The notes under the pieces: model-generated
Database searches by the model: none
What the model was told of the DNA's origin: nothing
Seen by the model: the letters and a program-made list of their open reading frames with translations, nothing else
Position numbers and translations under genes: made by a program
Source of the DNA: WVWN01 sp964563535
GTDB lineage: Bacteria > RBG-13-66-14 > B26-G2 > WVWN01
Direction of reading: 5' to 3'
DNA: 18,849 nucleotides
Assembly: GCA_964563535.1 (NCBI GenBank)
Contig: CAZLXP010000046.1
Location: 1 to 18,849 of the forward strand
Part shown: positions 14,380 through 18,849 of the stretch, piece by piece
Numbering within the stretch: the stretch's first letter is position 1
How the letters are laid out: each line of letters starts with the position of its first letter

Positions 14380-15388
14380 GGACGCGGTGAGCGACGAGAA
14401 GGTAAAACGCTGGACGTTCGCGGAGCTCCCGTACCAGCGGGAGGTGGCGGCGGCGCTGGCGCGCGCGCTGCGGGGGCGCCGGCTGGCGCACGCCTACCTC
14501 TTCGCCGGCCCGCGGGGCGTGGGGAAGGAGGCGGTGGCGTACGCGTTGGGGGCCGCGGCGCTGTGCCGCGAGGAACCGCTCGAGGGCTGCGGCCGGTGCA
14601 ACGTCTGCCGTCGCGTCTTCGCCGACCTGCACCCCGACTTCCGACGGTACGAGGCCGAGGGGATGCATTTCGACGTCGACCGCGTACGCGAGATTCTGGC
14701 CGAGGCGGGCCGGCCGCCGAGCGAGAGCTCCCGGAAGATCCTCCTGGTAATGGAGCCGGAGAAGATGACGTATCGCAGCGACGCGCCGGCCAACGCCTTT
14801 CTCAAGACGCTGGAGGAACCGCCGGGGCGGACGACTTTCGTTTTGGTTTCCCACGACCCCCGGCTGCTCCTGCCGACGATCGTGTCGCGGTGCGTGAACG
14901 TCCACTTTTCGCGGTTGACGGCGGCGGAACTCGCGGCGGCGATGGTCCGCGACTACGGCGTAAGCGCGGCGGAGGCGTCCGAGGCGGCGCGGAAGGCCGA
15001 CGGGACGCTGGTCGGCGCCGCGGCCGCGTTCGACGACGAATACGTCGCCCGGGTCGAGGCGGCGTTGACGATTATGGAGGAACTCGCCGCCGGCGGCGTC
15101 GCCGAGGCGCTCGGGGCGGCGCAAGTTACGCGCGACCGCGACGAAGCTCTGGCGTTGGTGGCGGCCTGGGCGGATTTAACCCACGAGCTGGCCGCGCTGC
15201 AGGGCGGGGTGCCGGAAGCGGCGCGGTTTCCGGCGCTGGAGGGTCGGTGCCGAGACCTGGCCGCCGGCGGCCGGTTCGCGACGCCCGAACGGGCGTGGGA
15301 CGCGCTGGCGCGCGCCGGCGCCGCCCTCCGCGACAACAGCAACGTCGCGCTGACGCTGGAGGAGCTGTTCCTTCAGATAACGGCTTAG
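14378..15388 (+). CDS. holB: DNA polymerase III delta-prime subunit (clamp loader)
   Basis: The delta-prime subunit is the stator of the clamp loader that opens and loads the sliding clamp. From ATG at 14378 the product is 336 residues. It shows HAYLFAGPRGVGKEA (38-52), a modified P-loop with Glu where ATP-binding members have Ser or Thr. A zinc-binding module follows with C63, C71, C74 and C77, then NAFLKTLEEPPG (139-150) and IVSRC (168-172), the SRC motif of clamp-loader subunits. The C-terminal helical collar domain is poorly conserved, as usual. No clear Shine-Dalgarno sequence precedes the ATG; GTG at 14387 is an alternative start, and a TTG at 14351 is unlikely. tmk lies directly upstream. 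A dnaX protein is excluded by length and the altered P-loop. Confidence 0.9.
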   Translation: MDAVSDEKVKRWTFAELPYQREVAAALARALRGRRLAHAYLFAGPRGVGKEAVAYALGAAALCREEPLEGCGRCNVCRRVFADLHPDFRRYEAEGMHFDVDRVREILAEAGRPPSESSRKILLVMEPEKMTYRSDAPANAFLKTLEEPPGRTTFVLVSHDPRLLLPTIVSRCVNVHFSRLTAAELAAAMVRDYGVSAAEASEAARKADGTLVGAAAAFDDEYVARVEAALTIMEELAAGGVAEALGAAQVTRDRDEALALVAAWADLTHELAALQGGVPEAARFPALEGRCRDLAAGGRFATPERAWDALARAGAALRDNSNVALTLEELFLQITA

Positions 15389-15414
15389 CTCAATTCCCGA
15401 CAAAAATAGATAAA

Positions 15415-15447
15415 AATAAAGGAGGGCCGAGCCGGCCCTCCTTTATT
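15415..15447. terminator. Bidirectional terminator between holB and the OmpA-TSP3 gene
   Basis: A perfect 14-bp inverted repeat, AATAAAGGAGGGCC (15415-15428) and GGCCCTCCTTTATT (15434-15447), encloses GAGCC. A/T-rich ends on both sides allow it to stop the plus-strand holB transcript and the converging minus-strand OmpA transcript. Confidence 0.9.
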
Positions 15448-15472
15448 AATTCGACATTAATTCGACGCGCCG

Positions 15473-17029
<1,557 letters not shown>

Positions 17030-17072
17030 ATTCTTGCCTCGCTTTCTTGTTATCGGAGCTCTGCGGCGGTCG

Positions 17073-17957
17073 CTACTTAACGAACCACCACGTCCTTAGG
17101 CGCATCTCTATTACGTCGAGTTTTTGGCTGCCTTCGTACCAGCGGACCTTGGCCACGCCGTAATTAGGCGCGACCCAATACGTCGTCGTCGAAACGTCCT
17201 TCAGGTCGCCATCGTGCGAGAGGTGGAAGACGACGGTCTGGGTAAGCTTGACGACTTGGCAATCGAGCCTTCCTAGCTCCGTACCGATATGCTCGCTACC
17301 CGTAACTTCGCCGATTATGGAGATGTCCATGGTGTCGACGTAGCCGTCGTGGTCCATATCTTGGGCGAGGCCGAAGTAGTCTTTCTGGTCGACGTTGCGG
17401 AATACGGTGGGGTTATTCGGGTCCCCTCCATAATTCAGGACGTCCCACCTTTCGTTCGGGACGAAAGGCGTTTTAAACAGCGTGAACGCCCTTCGCTGGC
17501 GGGCGGTATCGTAAAAGAACGTGCCGATTACCGGGTCGCGATACTCGCTCGTATAATGGTATCCGCGCAGGGTGAAAAGGCCTTCGTCGCTGTAGCTGAA
17601 GTATTCGTATTTGAAGAAGATATCCTTATTGACCCAATAGCCGGCCTGGCTGAGCCGCAGCCATTCGCCGGCGGCGTTCTTGGCGTATTTGGTCACGAAG
17701 ACGGGCTCGACGACGCCGCCCGGGCCCGCCGGCACGTTCTCGACCGATACGTGGGTGTAGAACGGGTTTTGCATGGTGGGGTCGCGCGTAACGTTATACG
17801 TGTCGTAGGCCCACCGTTGGCCCTCGCCGATAGGGAAGTACTCCTCGCTGGGGCCGTTGGTCCCGGGCTCTTCCGTGCCGCACGACGCGGTAAAAACCCC
17901 GGCCGTCATGGCCAGCACGGCGACCGCGGCGCCCATGCCTTTAAAATGTCGTTTCAT
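17073..17957 (-). CDS. Secreted lipoprotein of unknown function
   Basis: The 294-residue product has a lipoprotein signal: MKRHFKG, a hydrophobic stretch (about 8-22) and FTASC, with Cys26 the expected lipidated residue (Thr at -3 is less common than Leu). The mature part begins with a Gly/Pro/Glu-rich linker and EEYFPIGEGQRWAYD (38-52), a pattern often seen in lipoproteins whose folds are aromatic beta sheets. An EF-hand-like loop DMDHDGYVD (200-208) could bind calcium. The C-terminus (VAPNYGVAKVRWYEG, 262-276) also looks like such lipoproteins. No enzyme motif was seen. ATG at 17957 has AAGGGGAA about 8 bases upstream. It lies directly before the OmpA-TSP3 gene, and both carry acidic calcium-binding-like loops, so a shared envelope role is plausible but unproven. 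Confidence 0.82.
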   Translation of the reverse strand: MKRHFKGMGAAVAVLAMTAGVFTASCGTEEPGTNGPSEEYFPIGEGQRWAYDTYNVTRDPTMQNPFYTHVSVENVPAGPGGVVEPVFVTKYAKNAAGEWLRLSQAGYWVNKDIFFKYEYFSYSDEGLFTLRGYHYTSEYRDPVIGTFFYDTARQRRAFTLFKTPFVPNERWDVLNYGGDPNNPTVFRNVDQKDYFGLAQDMDHDGYVDTMDISIIGEVTGSEHIGTELGRLDCQVVKLTQTVVFHLSHDGDLKDVSTTTYWVAPNYGVAKVRWYEGSQKLDVIEMRLRTWWFVK

Positions 17958-18215
17958 AGGGCGTTCCCCTTTCGTCTCATCGGAATGGCTGGCGTTACGT
18001 GTAAATACCTTTTGCTCCGTTCGCTCCTCCTTTTCTTATATTTGAAAACGCGTTCCGGCCGGGCCTGGTCGGCCGCTCAGCCGCGAACGCGCTCGTCGCC
18101 CGGATATCTGCGGGCCCTCTCGGCGTTTCCGCGGCTCAGTGCCATTATCGCGTTTCCGGCCGCCGGACTCAACGACGATATTATTTAACGGGGTTTGGTA
18201 TGCGTTAATACTCCC
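17958..18215. other. Intergenic region before the lipoprotein gene
   Basis: No gene supported. On the minus strand GCGTTC (18090-18085) and GAACGC (18055-18050) can close a GC-rich hairpin with an inner CGGCC/GGCCG stem, followed by GTTTTC. It could be a weak terminator for the upstream small membrane protein gene. TATAAG (18040-18035) is a good -10 for the lipoprotein gene, but no matching -35 was found. GGAGG at 18030-18026 has no start codon after it. Confidence 0.35.
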
Positions 18216-18710
18216 TCAGTTGCGTCGCATTAACCATACGCCGCCGCCGGCGAGGCAGACGCCGGCTACGACCGTCGGTACGTTGACCGTATGTTCTCGG
18301 TTCTGTAGCACAACGCCCGTGCCCTCGTATATTTTTTGCCAGTTGTCGACCCTATTTTGCTCGGTGTTTAGAAAGACGGCCCAACTCGTCATCGTTATGG
18401 CCGTCGTTACCAGGCTCAGGCCGATTATCCTTTTGATATCCCGCGACGCCTTGCCGCTCGTGTCCTGGAAGCGCGACCATTCCAGCTCGACGAAATCCTC
18501 TTGTTCGTTCTCGCCGAAATAGAAGATCTCGTCCTGTTCTTCCGCCCCGGGGGCGCTGAACGGGTTTTGACCGCGGCCGTAATAGTAACGTATATTTTCC
18601 CCCGTCGGGTCGGAGGGCTCTTCTTCTTTATCTTCGGCCAGCGCGGGGGCCGCGCCCCACCATACTAAAGCCGCGGCGACGCCTAGCGCCGTTAATTCGC
18701 TCATTTTCAT
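18216..18710 (-). CDS. Small exported or membrane protein of unknown function
   Basis: The 164-residue product is not recognised. It begins with a hydrophobic segment (7-25) ending in ALA followed by ED, a likely signal peptide cleaved after residue 25. Residues 26-80 are strongly acidic and rich in Tyr and Phe (RYYYGRG, EIFYFGENEQEDF). Two later hydrophobic helices (about 95-114 and 145-161) are separated by a short polar segment with NWQKIYEG, and the chain ends MRRN. The architecture is that of a small inner-membrane or envelope protein. ATG at 18710 has AGAGG 10 bases upstream; a second ATG two codons on is possible. It lies 258 bases before the lipoprotein gene and may or may not share a transcript with it. 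A promoter and an inverted repeat lie upstream. Confidence 0.78.
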   Translation of the reverse strand: MKMSELTALGVAAALVWWGAAPALAEDKEEEPSDPTGENIRYYYGRGQNPFSAPGAEEQDEIFYFGENEQEDFVELEWSRFQDTSGKASRDIKRIIGLSLVTTAITMTSWAVFLNTEQNRVDNWQKIYEGTGVVLQNREHTVNVPTVVAGVCLAGGGVWLMRRN

Positions 18711-18745
18711 ATCGTTTTAGCCTCTTTGCTTGACGCCCGTATCGG

Positions 18746-18774
18746 AGGTTACCATTTTTAGGTTGACCCGTCAA
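18746..18774 (-). promoter_or_regulatory. Candidate promoter of the small membrane protein gene
   Basis: TTGACG (18774-18769, minus strand) is followed after 17 bases by TAACCT (18751-18746). The -35 is strong and the -10 weak (three of six). Transcription would start near 18739, about 30 bases before the ATG. A weak -10 with an operator over the -35 would suit an activated or repressed promoter. Confidence 0.4.
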
Positions 18775-18776
18775 CC
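18761..18776. promoter_or_regulatory. Perfect inverted repeat GGTTGAC-CC-GTCAACC, candidate operator
   Basis: Two 7-base arms flank a 2-base spacer, centred between two divergent genes and covering the -35 hexamer of the minus-strand promoter. Size and symmetry suit a dimeric helix-turn-helix regulator. No regulator gene is visible unless it is the gene starting at 18811. Confidence 0.45.
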
Positions 18777-18810
18777 CATATTTTAGCCGTCAGGTGGGGG
18801 GACAAGGGAC

Positions 18811-18849
18811 ATGGTACTCACCGGTTTCGGGTTCTACGAGGTCGAGTAT
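18811..18849 (+). CDS. Start of a plus-strand gene cut by the right edge
   Basis: ATG at 18811 opens 13 codons to the window end (MVLTGFGFYEVEY). GGTGGGGGG about 9 bases before it could serve as a ribosome binding site, and the G-rich codon choice resembles nearby genes. Too short to identify. It diverges from the small membrane protein gene and shares its upstream region with the inverted repeat at 18761-18776. Confidence 0.35.
   Translation, partial: MVLTGFGFYEVEY

Noticed and set aside
18763..18784. Plus-strand promoter TTGACC...TATTTT for the gene at 18811
   Set aside because: Spacing between the two hexamers is only 10 bases; the TTGACC is explained by the inverted repeat.

Overview
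The window looks like chromosomal DNA from a high-GC, Gram-negative, probably anaerobic or fermentative bacterium. An OmpA-family outer-membrane protein with thrombospondin type-3 repeats and a lipoprotein indicate an outer membrane. Ferredoxin-dependent 2-oxoacid oxidation coupled to Ptb/Buk indicates fermentative energy metabolism. myo-Inositol-1-phosphate synthase, IorAB and a TSP3-OmpA protein together would suit one of the poorly cultured candidate phyla. That placement is inference only; no marker here fixes the taxon.

Layout. (1) Bases 1-2970, minus strand: a type III-like restriction-modification pair, res followed by mod, clearly more AT-rich than what follows; mod runs off the left edge. 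(2) 2984-7434, minus strand: a compact operon buk-iorA-iorB-ptb, closed by a strong hairpin shared with the R-M side. (3) 7435-7801: divergent intergenic region holding promoters for the buk operon and for a radical SAM gene. (4) 7802-9119, plus strand: a monocistronic radical SAM protein of unknown substrate with its own promoter and terminator. (5) 9134-12121, plus strand: a small two-helix membrane protein rich in Met, His and Cys, then a CopA-type Cu(I) ATPase. (6) 12122-12401: a very AT-rich spacer carrying a good promoter candidate. (7) 12402-14324, plus strand: ino1 and tmk, ended by a terminator, then holB with its own promoter-like signal. (8) 15415-18710, minus strand: a bidirectional terminator, then (read leftwards from 18710) a small exported/membrane protein, a lipoprotein and the OmpA-TSP3 protein. 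(9) 18811 to the right edge: the first codons of a plus-strand gene diverging from the small membrane protein, with a perfect 7+2+7 inverted repeat between them.

How the genes work together. IorAB would convert aryl- or branched-chain 2-oxoacids to acyl-CoA with reduction of ferredoxin. Ptb and Buk would then turn acyl-CoA into free acid plus ATP. The operon is therefore a self-contained route for substrate-level phosphorylation from amino-acid carbon skeletons. The Met/His/Cys-rich protein and CopA probably form a copper export or detoxification unit. tmk beside holB is a common bacterial pairing. The lipoprotein and OmpA protein are spaced as an operon and probably act at the envelope.

The points most worth checking are the reversed res-mod order in an AT-rich block, the undescribed metal-binding membrane protein next to CopA, the radical SAM protein with an extra Cys cluster, and the buk-iorAB-ptb operon.
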